NCBI GenBank assembly: GCA_023388255.1
Contig: JAEWGO010000012.1
Coordinates: 180,012 to 244,011, forward strand
Reading direction: 5' to 3'
Source: Pseudomonadota bacterium
GTDB lineage: Bacteria > Pseudomonadota > Gammaproteobacteria > Xanthomonadales > Rhodanobacteraceae
DNA length: 64,000 nucleotides
Part shown: piece after piece, positions 32,982 to 41,776 of the stretch
Numbering within the stretch: position 1 is the stretch's first letter
Layout of the letters: the number at the start of each line of letters is the position of its first letter
Notes under the pieces: model-generated
Database searches by the model: none
What the model saw: the letters and a program-made list of their open reading frames with translations, nothing else
What the model was told of the DNA's origin: nothing
Position numbers and translations under genes: made by a program

Positions 32982-33149
32982 CGGAACGCGCGATCGCAGA
33001 CGCCATGTTGGCTCCCATGGCGCATATGCCGGCGCCGACTGGCGTGCAGACGAGCGATCTGGCGCCAAAGAAGCAGGGTCGCAGTCGGCAGCTACGGATC
33101 AGGGCTCGCTGCCGCTAGAATTGCGGCGCCCCCGCCGTCAGGAAATTCC
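32982..33149. promoter_or_regulatory. aroA-cmk spacer with possible promoter
   Basis: 168 bp with no credible frame. TAGAAT at 33116-33121, 29 nt before cmk, may be a -10 element for a separate cmk-rpsA transcript. No -35 consensus or terminator hairpin with a U-tract is present. Confidence 0.35.
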
Positions 33150-33836
33150 ATGCAGAAGGTCGCGTTGCCGGTTCCGGTCCTCACCATCGACGGCCCATCG
33201 GGGTCGGGAAAGGGCACGATCAGCCGAGCGGTCGCTGATGCCTTGGGGTGGCACTTGCTCGATTCCGGCGCGATCTATCGCGCGGTCGGTTACGCGGCGA
33301 GCATGGCGGGGATCGACCTTTCGGATGCGGCCGCGGTCACGCGCTGCGCCGAAACCACCAAGATCGGCTTCCGTGATCCCAAGGACGGCGGCGAGACGCG
33401 GGTGATCGTCAACGGCCACGATGCCACCGACGAAATCCGCACGGAAACCTGCGGCGCCGCAGCCTCGGCAATCGCTGCAATCCCGGCCGTGCGCACTGCG
33501 TTGTTCGAGAAACAGCGCTCGTTTCGCAAGGCGCCTGGCCTGGTCGCGGATGGCCGTGACATGGGTACGGTGGTTTTCATCGATGCCGCGAACAAGATCT
33601 TCCTGACCGCGAGCGCCGAGGAACGGGCGAAGAGGCGCTATAAGCAGTTGAAGGAAAAGGGGTTGACTGTTACACTCGCTTCCCTTTTGCGCGAGATCGA
33701 AGCGCGCGACGATCGCGACGCGACCCGCAAGGTCGCACCGCTGAAGCCTGCAGCCGGAGCCACGATCATCGATTCGACCGGAATTCCGGTCGCTGCGGTG
33801 GTCGAGCGCGTTCTGGCTGTCGTGCGTCCGGCCTGA
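33150..33836 (+). CDS. cmk: Cytidylate kinase
   Basis: 228 residues. The P-loop GPSGSGKGTIS is near residue 15. It is followed by the bacterial CMP-kinase motifs LDSGAIYRAVGYAA, the CMP-binding insert, VADGRDMGTVVF, and the LID segment around RYKQLKEKG with EIEARDDRDATR. It phosphorylates CMP and dCMP using ATP. The AGGAAATT before the ATG serves as ribosome site. The cmk-rpsA neighbourhood is conserved across Proteobacteria; rpsA follows after a structured 172-bp leader. Confidence 0.95.
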   Translation: MQKVALPVPVLTIDGPSGSGKGTISRAVADALGWHLLDSGAIYRAVGYAASMAGIDLSDAAAVTRCAETTKIGFRDPKDGGETRVIVNGHDATDEIRTETCGAAASAIAAIPAVRTALFEKQRSFRKAPGLVADGRDMGTVVFIDAANKIFLTASAEERAKRRYKQLKEKGLTVTLASLLREIEARDDRDATRKVAPLKPAAGATIIDSTGIPVAAVVERVLAVVRPA

Positions 33837-33853
33837 CAGCCGAAAACGAGACA

Positions 33854-33968
33854 TGCCCGTCAGGGCAAAGGCCCGGCACCAATGCCGGAACGCAACGATG
33901 CGGCGTACCACGCATCCATCGAAGGTGGGTTGTTGATCCTGCATTCCGATCAGCGCGTATCTGATCGG
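33854..33968 (+). promoter_or_regulatory. Structured rpsA mRNA leader
   Basis: Four hairpins follow each other: TGCCC/GGGCA (33854-33867), CCGGC/GCCGG (33873-33888), GATGCG/CGCATC (33897-33916) and CCGATCAG/CTGATCGG (33946-33968). The rpsA start has only a weak GGA as ribosome site. In E. coli a multi-hairpin rpsA leader with a weak site is the target of S1 autoregulation; this leader looks equivalent in form. Confidence 0.6.
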
Positions 33969-34008
33969 CCCCTTTGGACGACGACCTGTTTCATCACTGG
34001 AAACCAAC

Positions 34009-35673
34009 ATGACCGAAAGTTTCGCTGAACTGTTCGAACAGAGCCAATCACTGGCCAAGCTGCGCAATGGCGCGATCGTATCCGGCGTTGTCGTCGAGAT
34101 CCGCTCCGACGTCGTCGTCGTCCACGCCGGCTTGAAGTCCGAAGGCATCATCCCGATCGAGCAGTTCAAGAACGACCAGGGCGAGCTCGAAATCAATGTC
34201 GGCGACACCGTCAAGGTGGCGCTGGACGCGATCGAGAACGGCTTCGGCGAGACCATGCTCTCGCGCGAGAAAGCCAAGCGTTCGCTGGTATGGGACGAAC
34301 TCGAAGAGGCGCAGACCGCCAATGCCGCCATCACCGGCCGCATCTCGGGCAAGGTCAAGGGCGGCTTCACTGTCGATATCAAGGATGTCCGCGCATTCCT
34401 GCCGGGCTCGCTGGTCGACGTGCGCCCGGTGCGCGACCCGTCGTACCTCGAGGGCAAGGAACTCGAGTTCAAGATCATCAAGCTCGACCGCAAGCGCAAC
34501 AACGTGGTCGTGTCGCGTCGTGCGGTTGTCGAAAGCGAGTTCAGCGCCGAGCGCGAACAGTTGCTCGACAAGCTGACCGAAGGCGCGGTCGTCAAGGGCG
34601 TCGTCAAGAACCTCACCGATTACGGTGCGTTCGTCGACCTCGGCGGCATCGATGGCCTGCTGCACATCACCGACATGGCGTGGAAGCGCGTGCGTCATCC
34701 GTCCGAAGTCGTCAACGTCGGCGACGAGCTGGACGTGCGCGTGCTCAAGTTCGATCGCGAGCGCAATCGCGTTTCGCTCGGCCTCAAGCAGCTCGGCGAA
34801 GATCCGTGGGTCGCAATCGCGCGTCGTTATCCGACCAACACGCGCATCCTCGGCAAGGTTTCCAACGTCACCGATTACGGCTGCTTCGTCGAGCTGGAGC
34901 CGGGCGTGGAAGGCCTCGTGCATGTGTCCGAGATGGATTGGACCAACAAGAACGTCAACCCGGCCAAGGTCGTTCAGGTCGGTGACGAAGTCGAAGTCAT
35001 GGTGCTCGACGTCGATGAAGAGCGTCGCCGCATCTCGCTGGGCATGAAACAGACCAGCGCCAATCCGTGGGAAGCGTTCGCCGCGATCCACAAGAAGAAC
35101 GACAAGGTATCGGGCACGATCAAGTCGATCACCGACTTCGGCATCTTCGTCGGTCTCGACGGCGGCATCGACGGCCTGGTTCACCTGTCCGACATCTCGT
35201 GGCAGACGACCGGCGAAGACCTCGTGCGCAACTTCAAGAAGGGCGACGAGATCGAGGCGGTCGTGCTCGCGGTCGATCCGGAGCGCGAGCGCATCTCGCT
35301 CGGCATCAAGCAGCTCGAGCAGGATCCGTTTGGCCAGTTCATGGCGGCGCATCCGCGTGGCAGCATCCTCACCGGCACGGTGCGCGAAGTCGACGCCAAG
35401 GGCGCGACGATCGACATCGGCGACGGCGTCGAGGGCTATCTGCGCGCGAACGACATCGCCAAGGAACGCGTCGAGGATGCCACGCAGTACCTCAAGGTCG
35501 GCGATACGGTCGAAGCGAAGTTCACCGGCATGGACCGAAAAGGCCGCAGCCTGCAGCTCTCGATCCGCGCGAAGGACGAGGATGAGCTGCAGAGCACGCT
35601 GGACGAGTACCAGAGCGCTACGGGCGGCACCACCAAGCTCGGCGCGCTGCTGAAGGAACAGCTGAATCGCTGA
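34009..35673 (+). CDS. rpsA: 30S ribosomal protein S1
   Basis: 554 residues with six S1 repeats. The first two (from about 20 and 105) are the divergent ribosome-binding pair. The last four carry the RNA-binding pattern, for example VKNLTDYGAFVDLGGIDGLLHITDMAW, VSNVTDYGCFVELEPGVEGLVHVSEMDW and IKSITDFGIFVGLDGGIDGLVHLSDISW. S1 recruits mRNA with weak ribosome sites to the 30S subunit. It is downstream of cmk and upstream of ihfB, the standard order. A U-tract terminator follows at 35720-35748. Confidence 0.98.
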   Translation: MTESFAELFEQSQSLAKLRNGAIVSGVVVEIRSDVVVVHAGLKSEGIIPIEQFKNDQGELEINVGDTVKVALDAIENGFGETMLSREKAKRSLVWDELEEAQTANAAITGRISGKVKGGFTVDIKDVRAFLPGSLVDVRPVRDPSYLEGKELEFKIIKLDRKRNNVVVSRRAVVESEFSAEREQLLDKLTEGAVVKGVVKNLTDYGAFVDLGGIDGLLHITDMAWKRVRHPSEVVNVGDELDVRVLKFDRERNRVSLGLKQLGEDPWVAIARRYPTNTRILGKVSNVTDYGCFVELEPGVEGLVHVSEMDWTNKNVNPAKVVQVGDEVEVMVLDVDEERRRISLGMKQTSANPWEAFAAIHKKNDKVSGTIKSITDFGIFVGLDGGIDGLVHLSDISWQTTGEDLVRNFKKGDEIEAVVLAVDPERERISLGIKQLEQDPFGQFMAAHPRGSILTGTVREVDAKGATIDIGDGVEGYLRANDIAKERVEDATQYLKVGDTVEAKFTGMDRKGRSLQLSIRAKDEDELQSTLDEYQSATGGTTKLGALLKEQLNR

Positions 35674-35719
35674 TGCAATACGGCGGTGCGCGGCCAGTCC
35701 GCGCGCCACATGCAACCTG

Positions 35720-35748
35720 CGCGCACCGGCGACGGTGCGCGTTTTTTT
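35720..35748 (+). terminator. Rho-independent terminator after rpsA
   Basis: CGCGCACC/GGTGCGCG stem with a 6-nt loop followed directly by TTTTTTT. It would end most rpsA transcripts before ihfB. Confidence 0.9.
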
Positions 35749-35777
35749 GAACCGAAAAAGCGACTATCCCAACCGCG

Positions 35778-36089
35778 ATGACCAAGTCGGAGCTGATCGA
35801 GTCCCTGGCCGCACGGCAGAAGCATCTGGCCGCTAACGATGTCGAGCTCGCCGTCAAGAGCGTGCTCGAGCAGATGAGCCAGTCGCTGTCGACCGGCGAA
35901 CGCATCGAGATCCGTGGTTTCGGAAGTTTCTCGCTGCACTATCGTCCGCCGCGCATGGGCCGCAACCCCAAGACCGGCGATTCGGTTGCGTTGCCAGGCA
36001 AGCACGTGCCGCATTTCAAGCCCGGCAAGGAGCTGCGCGAACGCGTCAACGGCAAGGACGTGGACGCGACGGCGGAACAACCCGCCTGA
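35778..36089 (+). CDS. ihfB: Integration host factor subunit beta
   Basis: 103 residues of the HU/IHF family. The DNA-bending arm motif is GRNPKTGDSVALPGKHVPHFKPGKELRERVN, and the N-terminal MTKSELIESLAARQKHL is characteristic of the beta subunit. With IhfA it makes sharp bends at specific sites for transcription, replication and recombination. The alpha-subunit gene is not in this window, as expected. Position after rpsA is conserved. The tail after residue 94 (VDATAEQPA) is an unstructured extension. Confidence 0.97.
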   Translation: MTKSELIESLAARQKHLAANDVELAVKSVLEQMSQSLSTGERIEIRGFGSFSLHYRPPRMGRNPKTGDSVALPGKHVPHFKPGKELRERVNGKDVDATAEQPA

Positions 36090-36159
36090 TCGTCGCCACG
36101 GCCTGCGCATCCAGCGCGCGCAATCCGCGAAATATCGGCGCAGTTGCGGCCGAACCCGA

Positions 36160-36165
36160 TATCAT
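36160..36165 (+). promoter_or_regulatory. Possible -10 element (TATCAT) for lapA
   Basis: TATCAT lies 28 nt before the lapA start. No convincing -35 is seen at 16-18 bp. Spacing is the same as in other candidate promoters of this window. Confidence 0.33.
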
Positions 36166-36193
36166 GCGCCGGCCCGCTCAGCGCCTGCCGACT

Positions 36194-36469
36194 ATGCGTC
36201 TGATCCTGATCGTCCTGACCTTGCTGGTGATCGCCTGCGGCGCGCTGTTCGGCGCGCTCAACGCCGGGCGTATCGCGCTCGATTTCTACTTCTTCGACAT
36301 CGCAGTACCGGCTGGCGCCGCGCTGCTCGCAGCATTGCTGCTTGGCTGGCTGTTCGGCGGATTCGTCGCCTGGATCGGGCAGGTACCGCGCCTGCGCCGC
36401 GAATTGCGCGCCGCACGCCATCAGCTTCGCATCGCAACCGCGGCGAACCGGGCCGGCGACGACGCATGA
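36194..36469 (+). CDS. lapA: Lipopolysaccharide assembly protein LapA
   Basis: 91 residues from ATG 36194; the ATG at 36164 would add ten charged residues before the membrane segment. Two hydrophobic segments (LILIVLTLLVIACGALFGALNAG and AGAALLAALLLGWLFGGFVAWI) enclose the family motif FYFFDIAVPAG. A charged helical tail follows (RLRRELRAARHQLRIA). LapA is an inner-membrane partner of LapB in controlling LpxC turnover and LPS assembly. Its stop overlaps the lapB start (ATGA). Confidence 0.9.
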   Translation: MRLILIVLTLLVIACGALFGALNAGRIALDFYFFDIAVPAGAALLAALLLGWLFGGFVAWIGQVPRLRRELRAARHQLRIATAANRAGDDA

Positions 36470-37638
36470 ATCTGCTCTCCCTGCTGTTCCTGCTGCTTCC
36501 GGTCGCGGCGTTCTCGGGTTGGGTATTGGGTCGACGGCGCAGCGAGCGCACGTCCGGCGCGCGCGTCAGCGAGTTGTCGACGAGCTATTTCCGCGGCCTC
36601 AACTACCTGCTCAACGAACAGCAGGACAAGGCGATCGAGGTGTTCCTCAAGCTCGCCGAGATCAACCGCGACACGGTGGAAACTCACCTGGCACTCGGCA
36701 ACCTGTTCCGGCGGCGCGGCGAGGTTGATCGCGCGATCCGCGTGCACCAGCACCTGATCGCACGCCCGAATCTCAGCCAGGACGAGAAAACCGTCGCCTT
36801 GCTCGAACTCGGCGAGGACTACATGCGCGCCGGCCTGCTCGATCGCGCCGAGACGTTGTTCACCGATCTCGTCGCGATGGACGCGCTGGCGCCGCCGGCG
36901 CTGCGCCATCTGATCGGAATCTATCAGCACGAGCGCGACTGGGCCAAGGCGATCGAGCACGCACAACAGCTGGAACAGGCTACCGGGGAGTCGCAAGGCG
37001 CGATCATCGCGCAGTTCCATTGCGAACTCGCCGAGCAGGCACGTTCGCGGGGCGCGCGCGAGCAGGCACGCGCGCACGTCGTGGACGCCTTCGTGGCCGA
37101 ACCGGAGTGCGTTCGAGCCAGCATGATCCAGGGCCATATCGAATCCTCGGTCGGCGATCTGGATGCGGCGATGCGCGCATTCGAGCGCGTCGCCGAACTC
37201 GACATCGACTACATCCCGGAAATCCTGTCGCCGTTGCTGGATTGCTACGCGCGCGCGCAGCGCATGCAACGTGCCGAAGAGTTCCTGCTGGACATCACGG
37301 AGCGCTACCAAGGGGTATCGCCGGTGCTCGCTTTGGCGAAGCTGTATGCGACGACGCGCGGTGAACACGTGGCGGTCGATTTCCTCAACCGGGTCCTGCG
37401 CCAGCGCCCGTCGGTGCGTGCGCTGATGGCGCTGATCGATGTGAATCTGCACACCGCCAGCGGCGAGGCGCGCGACAATTTCCTGATCTTGCGCGACCTC
37501 ACCCGCAAACTGGTCGAAGGCAAGGCGATGTATCGCTGCAATCAGTGCGGCTTCGGCGCCAAGGCGCATCACTGGCAATGCCCGAGCTGCAAGAGCTGGG
37601 GCTCGGTACGTCCGATCCACGGCGTCGTGGGTGAGTAG
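36466..37638 (+). CDS. lapB: Lipopolysaccharide assembly protein LapB
   Basis: 390 residues. One N-terminal membrane anchor (LLSLLFLLLPVAAFSGWVLG) is followed by nine or so TPR units from about residue 35 (GLNYLLNEQQDKAIEVFLKLAEINRDTVETHLALGNLFRRRGE) to about 340. A C-terminal rubredoxin-like zinc knuckle follows (CNQCGF...CPSC). LapB acts with FtsH to degrade LpxC, limiting LPS synthesis, and scaffolds LPS-transport proteins. The DLTRKLVEGKAMYRC junction matches E. coli YciM. It overlaps lapA by 4 nt and the next gene by 8 nt. Confidence 0.95.
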   Translation: MNLLSLLFLLLPVAAFSGWVLGRRRSERTSGARVSELSTSYFRGLNYLLNEQQDKAIEVFLKLAEINRDTVETHLALGNLFRRRGEVDRAIRVHQHLIARPNLSQDEKTVALLELGEDYMRAGLLDRAETLFTDLVAMDALAPPALRHLIGIYQHERDWAKAIEHAQQLEQATGESQGAIIAQFHCELAEQARSRGAREQARAHVVDAFVAEPECVRASMIQGHIESSVGDLDAAMRAFERVAELDIDYIPEILSPLLDCYARAQRMQRAEEFLLDITERYQGVSPVLALAKLYATTRGEHVAVDFLNRVLRQRPSVRALMALIDVNLHTASGEARDNFLILRDLTRKLVEGKAMYRCNQCGFGAKAHHWQCPSCKSWGSVRPIHGVVGE

Positions 37639-38743
37639 GGTGCTCGTGGACGCGTCGCTCGAGCTCCCTGTGATCGTGCCGCTCGTTGCCTGCGCGTCGT
37701 CTGCCATGCTTACGGCATGGTCGATCCGCTATGCGCATCGACGCGCGCTTGTCGATCATCCCGGTCGACGCCGCTCGCACCACGTCCCGACGCCGCGCGG
37801 CGGTGGTATCGGCATCGTCGCGACCGTGCTCGCGGGTTTGCTCCTCGTCGTCGTCGCTGGGACAGGAACGATTTCATCCTTGCTGGCATCGGCCATCGCC
37901 GTTGCGGTCGCGATGGTCGGAATGGTCGGCTGGATCGACGACCACCGCGGTCTCGCGGCGCGCTGGCGGTTTGCCGCGCATCTGCTGGCGACGCTGTTGC
38001 TGTTTGCTCCCGTACTGCTTTCGCAATCGTCGGAATACTTCGGTGCAATCGATGCGCGCAATACGTGGCCTTTGCTCGTGTTCGCTGCGGGCTTTGCATG
38101 CCTGCTACTGGTGTGGGCGATCAACCTGCACAACTTCATGGATGGCATCGACGGCTTGCTTGCCATACAGGCGATCTTCGTGTTCGCCGTTTCGGCCTTC
38201 GCGTTTCTCCTCGCGGGACGCATTGCCGCAGCTGTGGGCGCGTTGACCTGTGTCGGCGCGACTGCCGGCTTCCTGCCGTTCAATTTTCCGCGTGCACGCA
38301 TCTTCATGGGCGACGTCGGCAGCGGCGTGCTCGGCCTTCTTGTCGGCATTGACATACTCTTTCTCCTCGCGACCCCCCGCATCGCTCTGGCGACTGGCGT
38401 GATCGCATGTTCGGCGTTCGTCACCGACGCCACCTGCACGCTGCTTTCGCGCATGCTGCGCGGCCGGCGTTGGTATAGTGCGCATCGCGAACACCTGTAC
38501 CAATGGCTGGTACGCAGCGGGTTCTCGCACGCGCGCGTGGTCGCGCTCTACATGGGCTGGAATGTGCTGATCGCGTTGCCTGCCATCCTCTGGATCAATC
38601 GCTCGGTCGAAGTCGAAGCCGGCGTTTCGCCGCGCGATGGAATCGGCGCCGCGACGCTGGTCTATGTGTTGGCCGTGCTGGCGTGGTGGCTTGGCAAGCG
38701 CTGGTGCCTGCAGGTGGCCATGCGGAGGAAACATGCTGCGTAA
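37631..38743 (+). CDS. WecA/MraY-like polyprenyl-phosphate sugar-1-phosphate transferase
   Basis: 370 residues from GTG 37631, with about ten membrane segments. It shows the phosphoglycosyltransferase motifs: HHVPTPRGGGIG, the metal-binding pair in GWIDDHRGL, NLHNFMDGIDGLLA, and FMGDVGSGVLG, plus HREHLYQWLVRSGFSHARV on the last cytoplasmic loop. These enzymes transfer a sugar-1-phosphate onto undecaprenyl phosphate to start O-antigen or exopolysaccharide repeats. The missing MraY-specific histidine cluster argues for the WecA/WbpL branch. It overlaps lapB (8 nt) and the next gene (11 nt), so the three are linked in translation. Confidence 0.88.
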   Translation: MSRVLVDASLELPVIVPLVACASSAMLTAWSIRYAHRRALVDHPGRRRSHHVPTPRGGGIGIVATVLAGLLLVVVAGTGTISSLLASAIAVAVAMVGMVGWIDDHRGLAARWRFAAHLLATLLLFAPVLLSQSSEYFGAIDARNTWPLLVFAAGFACLLLVWAINLHNFMDGIDGLLAIQAIFVFAVSAFAFLLAGRIAAAVGALTCVGATAGFLPFNFPRARIFMGDVGSGVLGLLVGIDILFLLATPRIALATGVIACSAFVTDATCTLLSRMLRGRRWYSAHREHLYQWLVRSGFSHARVVALYMGWNVLIALPAILWINRSVEVEAGVSPRDGIGAATLVYVLAVLAWWLGKRWCLQVAMRRKHAA

Positions 38744-40613
38744 GGCCATCGCTGGTATCCATCCGCGCCTCGCCGTCGTCGCGCACGACATGGCGATGGT
38801 TTGGCTGGCATGGACCGCGGTCAGCATGATGCGCTGGTCGCTCGCGCCAAATCCTTCGCCGGTTTCCCTGTTCGATACGGAAGTGTGGCTGGTGCTCGCG
38901 GCGCAAGGCCTGATCTTCTGGTGGACGGGCCTGTATCGCGGCCTGTGGCGCTTCGCCAGCACACCCGATATATGGAACATCTTCCGGGCCTGTCTGCTCG
39001 GCGCGTTTGCGGTCGCCATCACGCTGTTCGTCTACAACCGCCTTGTCACCGTGCCGCGCACGGTGCTGCTGGTATATCCGCTGATGCTGGCGATTCTGCT
39101 CGGCGTGCCGCGACTTGCCTACCGTTACTGGAAAGACAGTCGCCTCGATTTCGTCACGCGCACGCCGAGCGAGCGCATCCTCGTGCTTGGCGCCGGCAAG
39201 GCCGGCGAGGCTTTGGTGCGCGACCTGCGTCGCGAGAACCGCTATGCGCCGGTCGGCTTCCTCGACGACAACGTGCAACTGCGTGGTTCGCGCCTGCATG
39301 GCATTCCGGTGCTCGGCACGCTCGATCAGTTGCCGCAGCTCGCGCGCGAAACCGCCGCGCAGATGCTGGTCATTGCGATGCCGGCCGCGACCAAGGCGCA
39401 GATGCGCCGTGCGGTCGACCTGTGCGAGGAATGCAACCTGCCGTTCCGCACGGTGCCGCGACTGGAGGATGTGGTCGCGGGCCGCTCCAGCTTCAACGAG
39501 CTCAAGGAAGTCGCAATCGAGGATCTGCTTGGTCGCGAGCAAGTGCAGCTCGACTGGACCGCGATCCGTACGCGGCTTGCCGGCAAGCGCGTGCTGGTCA
39601 GCGGAGGCGGCGGCTCGATCGGTTCGGAACTGTGTCGCCAGATTGCGCGACTCGGTGCCGAATCGCTGACCGTGCTGGAATTGTCCGAATTCAATCTCTA
39701 CACGATCGAGCAGGAGCTCAAGCGCGACTACCCCGATCTGCTGTTCAACGCGTGGCTCGGCGATTGCGGCGATGCGATGACTTGCGCGCGCGTGTTCGAG
39801 CAGGCGCGGCCCCAGGTCGTGTTCCACGCGGCCGCATACAAGCACGTGCCATTGCTGCAGGGACAGGTGCGCGAGGCATTCCGCAACAATGTGCTCGGCA
39901 CCAAGGCAATGGCCGAGGCCGCCGACGCACACGGCGCCGACAGTTTCGTGCTGATCTCGACCGACAAGGCGGTCAACCCGACCAGCGTGATGGGGGCATG
40001 CAAACGCGTCGCCGAATTGTTCTGCCAGAACTTCGCGCAAGCCTCGCATACGCGTTTCATCACGGTGCGTTTCGGCAACGTGCTGGATTCGGCCGGATCG
40101 GTGGTGCCACATTTCCGCGAGCAGATCCGTGCCGGCGGGCCGGTCACTGTCACGCATCCGGAAATCACGCGCTATTTCATGACGATCCCCGAAGCCTGCC
40201 AGCTGATCCTGCAGGCCTCGGTGCTCGGCAACGGCGGCGAGATCTTCGCGCTCGACATGGGCGAACCGGTGAAGATCCGCGACCTCGCGGAGCAGATGAT
40301 CCGCCTCGCCGGCAAGCACGAGGGTGGCGGGATATCGATCGTCTATACCGGTCTGCGCCCCGGCGAGAAATTGTTCGAGGAGCTGTTCCATCCACAGGAA
40401 AAGTACAGCGACACCGCGCACGCGAAGATCTTCCTCGCGCAGCCGCGCAGCATGGCCTGGAGCCTGTTGATGACGCAGTTGCGCCAAGGTGAATTGGCCG
40501 TGCGCGATTTCGACGAAACCATGTTGCGCCGCATACTCGATCAGTTGTTGCCGGAATTTGCCGCGAACGGCGACGTGCAGGAGGGCAACATCATCGCGTT
40601 CGGAGCGCGCTGA
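38733..40613 (+). CDS. WbpM/CapD-like nucleotide-sugar 4,6-dehydratase
   Basis: 626 residues from ATG 38733, with GGAGGAA 4 nt upstream. Four N-terminal membrane segments (to about 115) lead to a first Rossmann domain (ILVLGAGKAGEALVRDLR). The catalytic SDR domain follows with SGGGGSIGSELC near residue 290. The family's SMK triad replaces YxxxK: SVMGACK near 420. RPGEKLFEEL closes the domain. Members such as WbpM and PglF convert UDP-GlcNAc to the 4-keto-6-deoxy sugar for O-antigen or exopolysaccharide. The preceding WecA-like gene and following galU support a surface-glycan role. Confidence 0.9.
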   Translation: MLRKAIAGIHPRLAVVAHDMAMVWLAWTAVSMMRWSLAPNPSPVSLFDTEVWLVLAAQGLIFWWTGLYRGLWRFASTPDIWNIFRACLLGAFAVAITLFVYNRLVTVPRTVLLVYPLMLAILLGVPRLAYRYWKDSRLDFVTRTPSERILVLGAGKAGEALVRDLRRENRYAPVGFLDDNVQLRGSRLHGIPVLGTLDQLPQLARETAAQMLVIAMPAATKAQMRRAVDLCEECNLPFRTVPRLEDVVAGRSSFNELKEVAIEDLLGREQVQLDWTAIRTRLAGKRVLVSGGGGSIGSELCRQIARLGAESLTVLELSEFNLYTIEQELKRDYPDLLFNAWLGDCGDAMTCARVFEQARPQVVFHAAAYKHVPLLQGQVREAFRNNVLGTKAMAEAADAHGADSFVLISTDKAVNPTSVMGACKRVAELFCQNFAQASHTRFITVRFGNVLDSAGSVVPHFREQIRAGGPVTVTHPEITRYFMTIPEACQLILQASVLGNGGEIFALDMGEPVKIRDLAEQMIRLAGKHEGGGISIVYTGLRPGEKLFEELFHPQEKYSDTAHAKIFLAQPRSMAWSLLMTQLRQGELAVRDFDETMLRRILDQLLPEFAANGDVQEGNIIAFGAR

Positions 40614-40620
40614 GGGTGAT

Positions 40621-40740
40621 GCGATCGATGCCCGATCGCATCGATCAAGTGACGGTCATCCGAGGCCGCATTTCGTTTTTCTTTGCGATCGATGCCTGAT
40701 CGCGTGGATCAATCAGCGGCCATCCATGGCCGCACTTTCA
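40621..40740 (+). repeat. Two 64-bp tandem units in the galU leader
   Basis: Units begin at 40621 and 40685, both starting GCGATCGATGC(C/C)-TGATCGC-like and ending in a GGCCGCA-TTTC tract. The second contains the perfect hairpin GCGGCCAT-CC-ATGGCCGC (40716-40733) and then CACTTTCA just before the galU ribosome site. It is the best-formed copy of the dispersed leader element. Confidence 0.75.
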
Positions 40741-40759
40741 GATGAGACAAGGACATCGC

Positions 40760-41647
40760 ATGAGCCAGCGTTTGCGCAAGGTCGTTTTTCCGGTTGCCGG
40801 CCTCGGCACGCGTTTCCTTCCGGCGACCAAAGTGGTCGCCAAGGAAATGTTGCCGGTGCTGGATCGTCCGCTGATCCAGTATGCGGTCGACGAAGCTGTC
40901 GACGCTGGCGCCGACACGCTGGTGTTCGTGACCAACCGCTACAAGCATGCGATCGCCGACTATTTCGACAAGGCCTACGAACTCGAGGCCAAGCTGGCGC
41001 AGTCCGGCAAGAACGATCTGCTCGCGATGGTGCAGGGCACCCTGCCCAAGCATGTGCGCTGCGTGTTCGTGACGCAGCCGGAGGCGCTCGGTCTCGGCCA
41101 TGCGGTGCTGTGTGCGAAACCCGTCGTCGGCAACGAGCCGTTCGGCGTCGTGCTGCCGGACGACCTGATCTGGAACGGCAAGCGCGCCGGCGCATTGCGC
41201 CAGATGTCCGAACTTTCCATGCGCGAAAACGGCGCGGGCGTCATTGCGGTCGAGGAGGTCGCGCGCGAACAGACCGACAAGTATGGCATCGTCGATGCGA
41301 CGCCGCTTTCCGATCGTGCGGCCAAGATCAACCTCGTCGTCGAGAAGCCCAAACCCGATGTCGCGCCGTCGAACCTGGCGATCGTCGGCCGCTACGTGCT
41401 GCCGGGCCGCATCTTCGAGCTGCTGGAGAAGACCGCGCCGGGAGCCGGCGGCGAGATCCAGCTGACCGATGCGATCGAGGCGCTGCTCAGCGAGCGCTCC
41501 GTGCTCGCCTATCGCTTCGAAGGCACGCGCTTCGACTGCGGCAACAAGCTTGGGCTGGTCAAGGCGACCTTGGCGATGGCGCTTGAGGATCCAACGCTGG
41601 CCGAGGCGACGCGCGGGTTCATGCGGGAAGGGCTGACGAGCGCCTGA
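40760..41647 (+). CDS. galU: UTP-glucose-1-phosphate uridylyltransferase
   Basis: 295 residues from ATG 40760, with AAGGA 7 nt upstream; an ATG at 40742 lies in the leader element. It has the GalU nucleotidyltransferase core: VVFPVAGLGTRFLPATKVVAKEMLPVLDRPLIQYAVDEA, then FVTQPEALGLGHAVLCA, VLPDDLI, and VEKPKPDVAPSNLAIVGRYVL. It makes UDP-glucose for LPS, exopolysaccharide and trehalose. It sits at the end of the polysaccharide genes, so supply of UDP-glucose is coupled to them in location. The leader carries the hairpin repeat described separately. Confidence 0.97.
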   Translation: MSQRLRKVVFPVAGLGTRFLPATKVVAKEMLPVLDRPLIQYAVDEAVDAGADTLVFVTNRYKHAIADYFDKAYELEAKLAQSGKNDLLAMVQGTLPKHVRCVFVTQPEALGLGHAVLCAKPVVGNEPFGVVLPDDLIWNGKRAGALRQMSELSMRENGAGVIAVEEVAREQTDKYGIVDATPLSDRAAKINLVVEKPKPDVAPSNLAIVGRYVLPGRIFELLEKTAPGAGGEIQLTDAIEALLSERSVLAYRFEGTRFDCGNKLGLVKATLAMALEDPTLAEATRGFMREGLTSA

Positions 41648-41654
41648 AGTGCTA

Positions 41655-41671
41655 CCGCATGCTTCATGCGG
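41655..41671. terminator. Hairpin after galU
   Basis: CCGCATG-CTT-CATGCGG, a 7-bp perfect stem, 8 nt after the galU stop. There is no U-tract, so termination is uncertain. Confidence 0.35.
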
Positions 41672-41716
41672 CTATCACGTTGCTCCGCTCCGGCGTTTCG
41701 GGGAGAGCGAAGAAAC

Positions 41717-41742
41717 TGGATCCCGGCCTGCGCCGCGATGAC
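41717..41742. repeat. Half-copy of the MITE-like repeat
   Basis: TGGATCCCGGCCTGCGCCGC-GATGAC matches one arm of the repeat at 46817-46889. Only one arm is clear here, upstream of the PLP-enzyme gene. Confidence 0.55.
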
Positions 41743-41776
41743 GACGATGTAGCTTTTTTCCGACTCCTGCCCCTTG

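Noticed and set aside
38595..40487. 630-residue minus-strand frame opposite the WbpM-like gene
   Set aside because: Shadow frame; no recognisable domain, and the sense strand has complete family motifs.
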